Positions 1 through 10,621 of a DNA stretch of 64,000 nt are shown in pieces. Made by a program: the position numbers and the translations under genes. Every line of letters begins with the position of its first letter. Position 1 is the stretch's first letter. The stretch spans positions 7,378,001 through 7,442,000 of the forward strand of contig OU862913.1 in the NCBI GenBank assembly GCA_917880885.1, written 5' to 3'. This stretch comes from Limnephilus marmoratus (taxonomy: Eukaryota; Arthropoda; Insecta; Trichoptera; Limnephilidae). Below the pieces are notes generated by a model, which saw nothing but the letters and a program-made list of their open reading frames with translations, was not told where the DNA came from and did not search any database.

Positions 1-484
1 AATCTGAAATTAGGTATGCAATGTCTTATCGCCAAATTGACGGCAAAACGTTCCTCATTTAGTCGATTTTAATATTTCCAAACGATATCCCGTAGAGTTG
101 GACACTACGAAGTTAAGCATTAAGGGGTGTTCAGCAGTGGCGTAGCGTGGGTTTCGGCCGCCCGGGGCGAAGGAAAATTTTGCCCCCCCCCCCCCCCCCC
201 CCCCACAGGTACTTTTTCCGCAGATTTTCAAGTGCGCTGGGGGGGAGGGGGGTAGATATCCTACTTTTTAATGCCGATTTTTAGAATCCTATGTGCCGAG
301 TACTCTTCCAATAAAATCATGCTTATGAATTCTACTACAAATTTATATATAATTGCTCTCAGAAATCGAGAATGGTATGCCTGTAATAGAATTTCGTATC
401 TTCATCACGCATACGTATGGAATGCAACATGCAACTCAAATGCAAAGCTTCACTCGGTACACGATGAATCGGCAACTTATTGAT

Positions 485-848
485 AACACAAAACTGGTTT
501 AAATTAAAATAAATATGCGGTTTATCAAAACTACACTCAGAACATAAAATGGTTTTTCTTTGATACTAGCGGCACTTATATTCAGAACACAAAACTGGTT
601 TTAATTACATCTGTATGTGGTGAATTAACGCTACACTTAGAACATGAAAATGGTTTGTCTTTTATTCTGCTGGCAATTACATTCTGAACATAAAACTGGT
701 TTTAATTAAATCTGTACGCGGTGATTTAAAACTACACTCAAAACATGAAAAGGATTTTTCTTTGATTCTGCCGGCATTTACATTCTGAGCACAAAACTGG
801 TTTTACTTAAATCTGTTTGCGGTGAATTAAAACTACACTCAAAACATT
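485..848. repeat. Tandem repeat, 101-bp period, about 3.6 copies
   Basis: Units start at 485, 586, 687 and 788, exactly 101 bp apart, each opening with a variant of AACACAAAACTGGTTT and containing CTACACTCAGAACATGAAAA and a TTCTGCCGGCA-like end. The array stops at a second GGGGCGGAGGAAAATTT block at 847 that resembles the element terminus at 135. Confidence 0.85.
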
Positions 849-1183
849 GGGGCGGAGGAAAATTTCGCCGCCCCCTTATTTAGGTACTTCAAGCGGTGGG
901 GGGGGGGGGGATTGTATCTGGAAATCCATTTTTTTTTATTACGACCTATTTATATACGAGCCGGATTTTTTAATAATCACATTTGACGAGTATTCTTTCA
1001 TCGAAAATCATGTTTATAAATTCTACTCCAAAGTTGATTGATTAATACTGTGTTAGAGTCCCCAAACAATAGTTACACACGCAACAATCAATTTCTCAGA
1101 ATTTTACTGCATTATGTATCTCAAATGTAAAGCTCTACTCGATGCAGGATGAATCTGCAACTCGTAATTTAATTTATCGTTGT

Positions 1184-1570
1184 ATTCTGAACACAAAACC
1201 AGTTTGTATGCGGTGAATTAAAACTACACTCAGAACATGAAAATGGTTTTTCTTTGATTCTGGCAGCACATACATAGTCTACAAATAGAATATTATAACA
1301 CGACTTCGAATAAGAGGATATTTTCCTTCGAAGTGTGTCAACAGATGAATCCACAATTGGAAATTTACATTCTCAACACAAAATTAGTTTGAATTAAGTC
1401 TATATGCGGCGTATTAAAAGTACACTCAGAACACGAATGTGGTTTTTCTTTGATTCTGGCAGCACATACAGAGTCTGCAACTAGAATTTAATAACTGAAC
1501 TTCGAATAAGATAATGTTTTCCTTTGAATTGTGTCACCAGATGAATTCTCAAATGGAATTTTACATCCTG
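1184..1570. repeat. Longer (about 195-bp) variants of the same repeat
   Basis: Two successive units start near 1,184 and 1,376. They keep the ACACAAAAYYAGTTT and ACACTCAGAACAYGAA parts but add a segment with CGAATAAGAKRATRTTTTCCTT. A further diverged copy lies at 2,030-2,230. Only short chance ORFs are present. Confidence 0.65.
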
Positions 1571-2261
1571 AAAACTGGTTTAACCGTTCGAATAATAAAA
1601 AAAAAATATATCTATAAACTTTTGCCTGTCAATGTTTGCGCACAAAATTTCCGGTTCTTCCCATGCAATGTTCCTTTTTATTAAAATAAAACTGTTCTAA
1701 CATCGAGATAAAGTAATTTTTCCGACGTGCTTATTAGAACATTATTGTTTCTAAACATTAAAATTTTCATTTTGGAAATGTGAATTGGCTCACAAATGCA
1801 CGCCTGCGAATATTCGAATTAAAGTACCTAAAATAGAATAAACGTTAAATTTTAAATTCAGATTCCTATTCTTAAAAAAATGTTATAAAACTGTATTTTA
1901 ACTTTTTATCGCAGTCACAAATTTATTTAAAATTAAATGTGTAGGAAATAATTTCACAATTTTATTTTAAAATTAAGTGTGTGGGATAATTTGCGTCTCC
2001 TGTGATTAGACGGGTTAAATTAAATCTGTATTTGCCGAATTAAAACTACACTCAGAAAATGAAAATGGTTTCTCTTTGATTCTGGCAGCACATACATAGT
2101 CTACAACCAGAATTTCATAACTGCACTTCGAATAAAATAATGGTCTCTTTTGAAATGTATCAGCAGATGAACACAACTGAAATTCATTCGTTAATACATT
2201 CTGAACACATTTCTGGTTTTAATTAAGAGTGAATCTGTTTGCGATTTATCGGCTTTAATTA

Positions 2262-2486
2262 GTATTAGAGCTCGTTCATATTGAGCAGATAAATATAAAA
2301 GATCATAGCACGCCACATATCGCTCTCCATACAATCCCTTCAGACCGTTCACACCTGAGGGCTTTATGCGCACATCAACCATAGACAATTCACATCTTAC
2401 GCCGTAACCGCTCCTGAGGCGATATGCCAACAGTTAAGCGCCCCCCACTCCGACGAAAACAGGAGAGGGGGTCATTTTAATTACGG
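2262..2486 (-). mobile_element. 3' half of repeat A/B (MITE-like)
   Basis: Read on the minus strand this matches the end of unit A and all of unit B from 42.2-42.6 kb (shared core GGAGTGGGGGGCGCTTAACT). It stops abruptly at 2,486, inside unit A. The missing first half of A lies at 9,160-9,374 in the same orientation, so a single A/B copy was split by the DNA between them. Confidence 0.75.
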
Positions 2487-2624
2487 ACAGGGGCGTATAT
2501 CTTCGTTCAAATTTTTCAACCGTGGTCCGTGACGTAAAAGTGCTGCCACTCATAGATAAAGTTTCATAGATGGAGCTGTAAAGATAAGTTTGTAATTTTG
2601 ATTTTCGCCATCTCTCGCTCAGGG

Positions 2625-2845
2625 TTGCCAACTTAGGGGTAAAATAGGTGAGATGGGATTTTTTTTACTGGTTTAATAGGTGTTTTGGGGTATTTTTTGT
2701 GGTATTTTTGGGGGTTTTGTGATTCCATATATTTTTTAAAAATTTTATTACATCGTATACACGGAGCACTCGCACACTTCTTATTTGAGGATTTATTTTT
2801 ATTGTACAAAAACTTGCTGCAACGACTTGTGCCTTCACAATAAGG
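2625..2845 (+). mobile_element. Lone hAT-type terminus (CAGGGTTGCC)
   Basis: CAGGGTTGCCAACTTAGGGG at 2,622-2,641 has the form of a hAT 5' end, followed by T/G-rich sequence rich in GGGGTATTTT. No partner end was found nearby. A CATTGGCAACCCTG end of the same type occurs at 44,561-44,574. No coding potential is seen. Confidence 0.35.
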
Positions 2846-3504
2846 AACTCCAGTGAAAAATATTATGGCTTTAAAAAAATATGTTCATACAAACCAATGA
2901 ACGCTGATTCTGAATATATAAGTTTTATTTCATAATATTAAACGCAGAGTTCTAAAAAATTATTAAAAAGTGCATTTTTAAACCTCTCGTCAAAACACAC
3001 TGTAAAGTTGGTATTACTGAAATGGTTAGTGCTGACGTCACGCGTCACCAGTCATTGTATTGAAACTTTGATTATGTAGGTATGACATAAGCCATCAGTA
3101 CTAACAACATTTCATGTTATTCGTTATTTTATACTGTTTATAAATATTTAGTTGTTGTGTTTATTGAAACATTATTTAGGCCTAAATAATGTTTCAAAAA
3201 ATAAAGGTATCTCTTATTAGTTTATCTCTATTATTGAAAATGTTAAAAAAAATACTGTACAAAAAAAATAGTAATGCTATTTCAAGGGAGAATACTTCGA
3301 AGAACGGAATTCAAAATGGCGGCAGTAGATCAGCTGATTGCCCAATCCTATACTAATTTTTCAGGAGTGATGACGACACACGATTCACAATTATTTTAAC
3401 TATTAAAACTAACTTTAAAAATAAAAATAAATATGTAGTTATTTAAGTTAGAATGTCATTATTTATTAAAAAGAATAAAAAAATGTACTAGAGTTCTCTA
3501 TTGG
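2838..3504. mobile_element. DNA element 'D', short copy
   Basis: The ends are CAATAAGGAACTCCAGT (left) and ACTAGAGTTCTCTATTGG (right), an inverted pair. The same ends bound the 31,104-32,794 copy in opposite orientation. The left 220 bp matches the right part of that copy closely (shared AAAAGTGCATTTTTAAACCT). It contains a long perfect palindrome at 3,164-3,197. No ORF is seen. Confidence 0.65.
3164..3197. repeat. 34-bp perfect palindrome
   Basis: TTGAAACATTATTTAGG is followed immediately by its exact reverse complement, with no spacer. It sits inside element D1. In the longer D copy only the left arm is recognisable (near 32,405), so the palindrome may have formed in this copy. Confidence 0.9.
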
Positions 3505-3654
3505 AAAAATTGGTGGACTCTTTAAGTTGTAGAATTTTTTTTTAATTTCCGAGAACATCTGATGCATACAGCTTCAATGTGTTTTGGTTTTGATTTTCTA
3601 AATATATCACAAGATCTTGAAGAAAAGGATTTATTTTTTTCAACAGTGAATACC

Positions 3655-5128
3655 GCACAAGAATCTTAACTGCTTCCGTCTGAAGCCAGTGAGACTGTGG
3701 TATTCCTCAAATGAGGTATGTTGTGAGCAGGCGCGGCCGGTGCCTTAGTGCACTCGTGCAACGAACCGCCAACAAAGTTGAAAAACAATTTACAGCTCCT
3801 CGTAATATTACTTAATGTTTTTAATTATAAAATTAAACAAAATATTAAAAAAAATCTTAAAAATTGCAATTAATAACATACTAAATGTAAGAATATTACG
3901 GCAAAAACATTCCACCCGCGCGGTTATCACTGGCTAGGAACGAGAAACTGAGTTACATGTCAATCTGCGAGTTAGACCAAAGCGCCCTGTTTGGCTATTA
4001 TTATTTTATATGCAGCCCATACGAAACATCTCCGGACGGTGGTTTTGACAAAACGTATGAAGAAAAATACCCCCGACAGTCCGCCGCACGGACAGCGGAG
4101 ATATCCGAACGAAGAATCCAAGAATTCCGAACGTAGGGCTCGAGCGATTTAGGGATTGAAGAAGTATTAAGTAAAATCATAATATTTCTCTTGTAAAATG
4201 CAACCTCGGGTCAACGGGTCACGTATCAGCTATGCGTGCGATATTATCTTGAGATAGAGTCCTGCGGATTTACATACATCTTTATTATTTGCTTTTTTTG
4301 CAGAAAGTAACCTTTTAATTGTGTGCGTTTTTTTACTTATTGCTAACTTCATATCACGCTCATTGGGTCAGTAAACGCCCGCCACCATTTGAATCTTACG
4401 CTGCTGCAAATTAAAATTGCTTGTGCTTGTGTTAATTATTGTGATATTAATTACTATCCGAAGGTCTTTAAAAATAAATACCTACTCTTTTTTGCCACCA
4501 ATACTCTAATACTAATAGATGTAATGTCAAAAGAAATTAACCGTAGTGTAAAATAGCAAATAATTTATGATTTTTAAAGTTTTTTAATGCAGTTTTGCCG
4601 CTTGCAAAGTCGTTTTCTTATTCGAAATTCGAACTATCCCCTATTTTAATACAAGGGTGATTGAAGTCTTCACTCGGCAAAGGGATCGAAGAATTGATCT
4701 TCTCTATAAATAAGTATGATACGTGCATTTATATAAATTACATACATTACGTTTTTGATGAAATCGGTGAACCACCAAAAATTTAAGGCACCGGCCGCGC
4801 CTGGTTGTGAGGCTGAAGGTAGTGAGGAGGGGAAGGAGGTGGGGAAGAGGAGGGTTGGGAAGTACCTGGCTATTCAGATCTGGTCACCAAACACGGCTAA
4901 AGCCATTTTCAAGCAACGTTTCAATTCTGAATGGTGGTCTTACACCAGGGCGATACTGATAGTATCTTCCACTCTGGAACATGCCGCAAATATATTATAC
5001 ATTATTTTAAATGAATTGTGAAATAACACAAATTAATCAAATAAAATTTATTTGCGCATGCCGGGTTCGAACCCCAATCTCCGGATTGTGAGTCAATAGT
5101 CTTACCCACTGGACTACGGAGGTCGTCA
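3655..5128 (-). repeat. tRNA-derived SINE, copy A, interrupted by a hAT element
   Basis: On the minus strand, 5,128 to about 5,060 reads like a tRNA head: a box-A-like TAGTCCAGTGGG and a box-B-like GGTTCGAACCC. The acceptor arms do not pair, so it is a SINE head and not a tRNA gene. The body continues with TTCTGAATGGTGGTCTTACA and TTCCACTCTGGAACATGCC (plus-strand reading) and ends in ACCGCACAAGAATCTTAACT at 3,657-3,676. Copies B (22.9-23.2 kb) and C (30.8-32.85 kb) share the body. The body is interrupted at 3,728-4,803 by a hAT element. The ORF at 4,755-5,021 is a by-product. Confidence 0.7.
3728..4803. mobile_element. hAT-type non-autonomous element with 20-bp perfect TIRs
   Basis: The left end CAGGCGCGGCCGGTGCCTTA (3,728-3,747) is the exact reverse complement of the right end (4,784-4,803). 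It is flanked by the 8-bp direct repeat GTTGTGAG (3,720-3,727 and 4,804-4,811). The same SINE at 23,140-23,155 has GTTGTGAG only once, on its minus strand, giving a paralogous empty site. An 8-bp duplication and CAG...CTG ends are the hAT signature. The 1,076-bp element has no credible transposase ORF. Confidence 0.9.
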
Positions 5129-5269
5129 GGTCATTTGATGGATGAAAATTAATATCTCTTGATTTTATGAAACAAACAGCCCCGTATTTTGCGTATCGCT
5201 TGTGAAAGATATGTTTTATAAGGTATATAACAAATCGCGTACTGGCAACACAAAATATTTCTATTTCGA

Positions 5270-5317
5270 ATGGCGTCTTTGACAGCATTTAACGGTCTTG
5301 GTTTTTTGCATAACAAG
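5270..5317 (+). CDS. Candidate first coding exon of a small gene
   Basis: An ATG at 5,270 opens 16 codons (MASLTAFNGLGFLHNK) running without a stop into AAG|GTAAGA at 5,315-5,323, a strong splice donor in phase 0. The next candidate exon at 8,586 also starts in phase 0 after an acceptor, so the two join into 74 codons. The intervening intron carries a complete hAT-type insertion. No homology is recognised. The 48-bp length makes this weak; it could belong to the surrounding 6.7-kb mobile element or be chance. Confidence 0.3.
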
Positions 5318-5542
5318 GTAAGATATAGCATTTTTCTGTTGAAAATAATTATTATACTCTATATAGATGTTTTATCTGATCGATAAATATGATTTCCATT
5401 CAAAAACATTGGTTTTTCATTTTGTTTTCGCTAAAAGCGTTCATGATCCTGTGGTGGAGCACTGGTGGATGTTTTTTTATGGAGATCTTGTTTTGGTGTT
5501 TTGTATTGTTTTACGTATTTTAATTTGATTCTTTCAAGATGT

Positions 5543-8516
5543 CAGTAGCGTAGCGAGGGGGGGGCGGTGGGGGCGGACCGCCCCGGGTGCCACCCGAGGG
5601 GGGGTGACACTCGGACGTGGAGAAAAAACTTACGAAAGTGCAAAATTGCCACAAAAAATATTTTACGCTTGAACACTGATAGTTATTTAGCACTATGGCA
5701 CGTTTGGTCGGGGATTCCAGATTTTTTTATTTTTTTTATTTTCTTTCCTAGGTCGAAGTGTTGCTGAGTCGGGGATTTCCCTGAAATATTCCTTTTGTCA
5801 TTATATTTTCGTAATGTTATTTTTATAGTAAACATAAACTCGTGGAGTGAATTGTTATCCATTGACTGACTTGAATTAGTGAAAAAGTTGTTATTCTATT
5901 AGCGTTTTTATTAGTGCTGAAAGATCATTTAAAAAAAAACAATGAAAGTGGATTTGATAGTTCACTTTTCTAATAGACACAAAACTTGAATACAATTATA
6001 CCAGAATCGATCGATAACTGATTGAAGAAAAATGATCAGTCATATGTATGTTTTTTTCTGTGTACATGAATAAATACAAGGAATAATAAGTAATTTGGAG
6101 ATTTTCAGAAAACGTTTTTTATGAATTCGAAATATGCGTTTTGAATTCGTTGACGTAGCGCTATTTACACCGATTACTAAGTCAACTGCCGATAGTATTT
6201 ACACCAAACGATTACACAATGGGGTAGTTTCGCAAGCAAAGCTCGCCTACCAAATGTAAGAGCACCCTCAGATTTCGATCAGTTGTCGATTCTTTGGATA
6301 AGAGGTCACCTTCGCATTACTAGCGCTTTAATACCTTAATTATTTTATCCAATTTTAGCTTGGGTGTTATCCAATATCTAGTTTGAGTTACTAAAAATGA
6401 AGATACTGTATATTTTATATGTATAAGTATAATCGATAAACTAGTAATCCTTAAATCAGATTTTTGTCTTAGTCTTAATTTTGAAACATACAAAGTTTTT
6501 TGATTGGCGACGTTACGTGAGTATGGCATCTTGACGGTGTATTCATTCGTTGACCCGGCCTTTATTGATCTCACATAAATCCAGATTTATGTTAAGACTC
6601 AGTCTGTGTGAGAATCTAAATGCTCGAATAAAAGTTACACACGGAACAAGCAAATAGTTTTCTTTCGAATTTCGGAGCGTACGGTGTGCAACCCAAATTT
6701 TAAGCACATCTCAACACTGGTTTTAAGAAAGAATCTGTATTCGGTAACTCGTTTTAATTAAAACTACACCCATAGCATGAAAATGGTTTTTCTCCGATAT
6801 TTGCAGCACTTAGTCTGAAACTTTCATATCTTGCAACTCGGAGAATATCTTGCAATAAGAACTCGGGAATGGTTTCCTTCGAAATGAGAAGAACTCAAAA
6901 ATGGTTTTCCTCGGATTTTTGCACCACATAGTATGCAACTTGAAATTTTTAACTGCACTTGGAAAATGCGAATGGTTTCCTTCTAAAAGTACATGCATCC
7001 GCATCTGGATATTTTTTTGAAATTTTGAATACAAGACTTGTCTCAACTTAAGAATTAATCTGGTAAGAGCCTACCGGCTTAAATAAAAAATGAACCTTAT
7101 TAATTTTTTCAAAACTGGTTGAAATTTAAGATTGAATCTGTATTCGGTAACTCGTTTTAGTTAAAACTACACCCATAACATGAAAATGGTTTCCCTCCGG
7201 TATTTGCAGCACGTAGTCTGAAACTTTCAAATCTTGCAACTCGGGGAAATCTCGCAATAGTGAACTCGGGAATGGTTTCCTTCGAAATGAGTCCGCAGAT
7301 GAACATAGTTTCAAATGAAATTTCAAAGGAAACCATTTTCGAGTTCCACGTGCAATATTTGAAAGTTGCAGACTATATGCTGCAAAGATCGGAGGAAAAT
7401 CATTTTCGTGTACTGTGTGCATTAATAATTAAAGATAAGGACTTACACCTTTACTATTTTACAATTGAAATTTTATCGTTACACTCAGAACACAAAACTG
7501 GTTTTAACCCATTGGCCACAGAATTAATGAGCAAAAAAATTGGCCTTCACCACTGAATTAATTTTGTACCAAAAATTGAAAACCTGCATTGGTGTACTAA
7601 ATCTATTGTAACTTTTAAACCATATATTCAAATAAATTAATTTCTTTAAATTTATTTACATATTCGATTAAGGTAAAGAAAAACATTAAAATAAAATTAA
7701 AAAAATATATTGAAATGTCTGTAAATAAGGATACAAATATAACCTTCTCTTTTTTCGTAAGTTTTTTTTCACATTTTTATTTAAAAAAGTTACAAAAAAA
7801 CATATTATTCATAAATCAAACAATAATGATTGTTGTTTTTTACATGCATATATTACTAATGACTAATAAAATAATGGTATGATAGTCCTCAAAGCAATCA
7901 GGGACGTTCAGGGTCACTACCAAAAGCCTAGAACCACTCGCAATTTTGAAGAAATTAAATGGCGGCTGGCAGCATACAAAACTTGGAACACAAATATCAG
8001 TGAAAAAACATAAGAAACATTTTATTGCCAATTCTTCGAAATGAATGATTAATTATCTACAGAATGTTCGGCATTTAAAATTTTATTCAAAAATGTCATT
8101 GTTGAGCTCGTATTCCGTTTTTTGGCGGACCTACTCTAGCCCGTCAGCGTGCCGGGGTTTGTGGTTAAGTACCTGAGTTGCACACCCGGCAGGCTGTCGG
8201 GGTTTGTGGCCAATGGGTTAACATAAATATGGGTTATTAAAATGATGTTTTAATGCCAGCAAATGATTTTCTTCAGAATTTTGCAGCATATTAGAATTGA
8301 AGACTCCACTCGGAACTCTGTTATGTATACTCGGTCGGTCGGGATTCCCAAAAATTTTTCTTGTTTTGTTTACACATTTGACTAGTTAGTAATGTTTTTA
8401 TATTTAAGGAGGTCGAAATTTGCGTTTTAAATTTCTCAAAGTAAACTTTAATAGGGGGGGGGGGGGTGACACCACGTTTTCCGCCCCGGGTGCCACCCAT
8501 GCTAGCTACGCCACTG
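5543..8516. mobile_element. hAT-type non-autonomous element, 2,974 bp
   Basis: The left end CAGTAGCGTAGCG and right end GCTAGCTACGCCACTG are inverted (12 of 13 outer bases match), followed on each side by GC-rich GGGTGCCACCC blocks. The element is flanked by a perfect 8-bp direct repeat, CAAGATGT (5,535-5,542 and 8,517-8,524). Its interior (6.6-7.5 kb) contains the same AAACTGGTTTTAA/ACTACACCCATAGCATGAAA repeats as 0.5-2.2 kb, so both belong to one family. No transposase ORF is present. A TTAA-flanked element is nested inside. Confidence 0.9.
7504..8221. mobile_element. piggyBac-type MITE nested in the hAT element
   Basis: TTAA at 7,504-7,507 is followed by CCCATTGGCCACA; the right end reads TGTGGCCAATGGG followed by TTAA at 8,218-8,221. 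Perfect 13-bp inverted ends with a TTAA duplication are typical of piggyBac-like elements. The 718-bp interior is AT-rich on the left and GC-richer near the right end. No transposase is present. Confidence 0.85.
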
Positions 8517-8585
8517 CAAGATGTATTAATTTATTTGAATGTTTTCCGGTAGACTATATATAACTTATTGTTATCATTTTTATAG

Positions 8586-8762
8586 ATGGCTGTTAGAGGT
8601 TTGTCACAAGAAATAACTATTGCACTGGAAGGAGACATTTCCGATGTCAAATGGGAGTCTGACGGTGAAGGTGAAGAGAGCTGGTCAGTGGAGTATCTAC
8701 AAGATGACCAGGATGAGAACCAGTACCAGGACATCAACATTCAGCATTCGTCCGTAAATTAA
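8586..8762 (+). CDS. Candidate terminal exon, acidic 58-residue open frame
   Basis: A pyrimidine-rich stretch and TTTTTATAG acceptor at 8,572-8,585 precede ATGGCTGTTAGAGG. The frame runs 58 codons to TAA at 8,760-8,762 and is strikingly acidic (segments such as ISDVKWESDGEGEESWSVEY). An AATAAA follows at about 8,873. The reading frame joins in phase 0 to the candidate exon at 5,270-5,317. Codon usage looks more protein-like than the surroundings. I do not recognise the product; it may be a host gene or the last exon of the 6.7-kb element that encloses it. Confidence 0.35.
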   Translation: MAVRGLSQEITIALEGDISDVKWESDGEGEESWSVEYLQDDQDENQYQDINIQHSSVN

Positions 8763-9159
8763 TTTGAGGTTAGGTCGGTTAGGATACCTTAGTTTTTGTG
8801 TTATTATCAATTGTGTTATGTGTTATTATCAATTGTCTTATGTGTTATTTATTATCAATTGTCTTTACTGAAAATAAACATATTTAAGATGTTCTCAGAG
8901 TGTTTCATTTGTCTAATGTAATAACATTTTCCGATTCCAATAATTTTGTTTTTAAATAATTTATTAGGCTAATGAATTGAAGTAGGTCGAGAGCGATTAT
9001 ATTGTCTATGGTAGACAAATAAGTTTCCTCTATCTTTAGTCTATTAGTGCTGTCATAGGCGCAGGCAGGCGCGGGAAGGGCGAGGGGGGTCAAGCTGGTG
9101 ACGAAACCGCTAGGAGGAAAAAGCCCGAAGATATCGATCTAGGGGTTAGTATATTTATG

Positions 9160-9374
9160 ATTACGGAGCTGCCAAGACCGGTGGATGACAGATGTCAAGT
9201 TCATAGATTCAGTACAAAAAATGCGTACTCCGTGGCCGCTCGCTAATTCAACTGACCCCCTCTCCTACCATAGGAAGAAATATTTTATCTGCGCCGTGTG
9301 AACGGCACGAAACATAAGCGCTCGCGGTTCAACAGATACCTGCTCGCGGTTATATTAGATGTCTGAACGTAACT
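9160..9374 (-). mobile_element. 5' half of repeat A/B
   Basis: On the minus strand this reads GTTCAGACATCTAATATAAC...CGGTCTTGGCAGCTCCGTAAT, the first half of unit A as seen at 41.74-42.0 kb. It stops exactly where the half at 2,262-2,486 begins, apart from the duplicated ATTACGG. Confidence 0.75.
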
Positions 9375-10202
9375 TAACTCTCATAATATGCGTACGGTTT
9401 TCCTGCGAATTGCGAAATTTGCAGCTTAAAAAAATACAGTTATTGATATTTTTAATGAATTAACCCATTACCTCCATGAATTTTATTTTATTTTTATAAA
9501 CTTGAATCATCATTATAACCCGATAGTATAGACTTAAAGAAGAGCCCAAAATTAGTTTTTGAATTTTCCGCCCGCCCACCCTCTCACCAGAGCGTCTAGA
9601 AAATTGATGCCTAAACGCAACTCTTGGAGGTAACCCCTCTAAGCAAAATTTATGTCAACTATGGGTTAAGTGCAGTCTACTGTGAGATTTATATTGATAA
9701 TATAAAATAAATGATTGCCTTTGCTTATAATTCAATGAAAAAAAAATATTAATGGAAATACGCAAAATAATAAAAAATTCAATATTAAAAAAAAAACATT
9801 TAAGAATGAGGAAACTAACCAAATCTAAGCAAATTATTCTTTAAGTGATACTGTTCGAAGTAGTCAAAATGAAGGGCTCGGTTGCAGGCCCGGCACCGAT
9901 AGCCTGTTGGATTTTTTTTTACACATAGCATAACGAATATGAGATTTGCCACGATATTGCAAATGAAATTCTTGCATTCGAGGCACACAATTCCCATCTT
10001 CTGCGTCATGTCCTTCCTTCACAGGAGGTTCTCCGAATTCGGTATTGACCTGATTTGGAAAAGACAATAAAAGAGTACGGGTAAACTCCACATGGAATGC
10101 CTTCTGGGAAAGGTTTCTCTGTTGCCTAGTCATCTTCTGGTTTCCCATATCATGCTCGTACTTCCTCAAGAAGCATTGCAACTTCCATCCATTTACAAGA
10201 GA

Positions 10203-10427
10203 TGTTAAATACAGACTCGAGTGTAGGCGAGGTTATTTTATAGTAATACGCGTTATTGGCAATATGGACATTTATTGTACTTAACGGCTATAGTTACGTC
10301 CTAACTAATGTGCTGGCGGTAGGAAAAGAGCGTGAGGAGAGGCCTGCATCTCCTTTTATATGCGGGATCACCTGTCTCGCTCTTGTATGGCCGGAAACAG
10401 GTGTGCCACCCTAAAACCTCTCTCACA
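10203..10427 (-). repeat. Gypsy 3' LTR
   Basis: 225 bp, TG...CA in element sense. By eye I find no difference from the LTR at 15,057-15,281, so the insertion is very recent. Confidence 0.95.
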
Positions 10428-10621
10428 TCCTCCCCTACTTAAACGGGAGAATCCTGGCTACATAAGTGATACCTATAGCTACATATTTCATACAATATAT
10501 TTTATATTTCATATTTCACATTTAAAATTAACACATTACATTTAAAATTAACAAAACATTTGTTTTTGTTCTTTCTGTTTCCCATCTGTCCATTTCTGTC
10601 CATTTCGACTGCGAAGTGCTG

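Larger units (their letters stand above)
135..2262 (+). mobile_element. Left end and internal repeats of a hAT-like non-autonomous element
   Basis: The stretch begins with CAGTGGCGTAGCG followed by a CCGCCCGGGGCG block and a poly-C tract. This matches the ends of the better-delimited element at 5,543-8,516. Behind it come repeated blocks sharing 'ACACAAAACTGGTTTTAATT' and 'AACTACACTCAGAACATGAA', also found inside the 5,543-8,516 element. A matching right end (CACGCTACGCCACTG) lies at 17,122-17,136, so this may be one element blown apart by nested insertions. The flanking 8-mers (GTGTTCAG and CGTAGAAT) do not match, so the pairing is inference. No transposase is visible; the short ORFs here look like chance. 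Confidence 0.5.
2487..9159. mobile_element. Inferred 6.7-kb insertion that splits repeat A/B
   Basis: Both sides carry ATTACGG (2,480-2,486 and 9,160-9,166), which occurs once at the matching point of intact unit A near 41.95 kb and 42.24 kb. This is a 7-bp target duplication around the insert. The insert ends are imperfectly inverted: both show CG(T)ATATCTTCG about 10-25 bp inside and a related CAYTMATAGA-type block further in. It contains elements D1, a SINE, two hAT-type elements, a mini-piggyBac and two candidate exons. The superfamily is not recognised. Confidence 0.5.

Noticed and set aside
4755..5021. 88-codon plus ORF
   Set aside because: It crosses a hAT terminus and the SINE body; a product of repeat sequence.
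5060..5128. Possible tRNA gene on the minus strand
   Set aside because: The acceptor ends do not pair and a shared SINE body follows.
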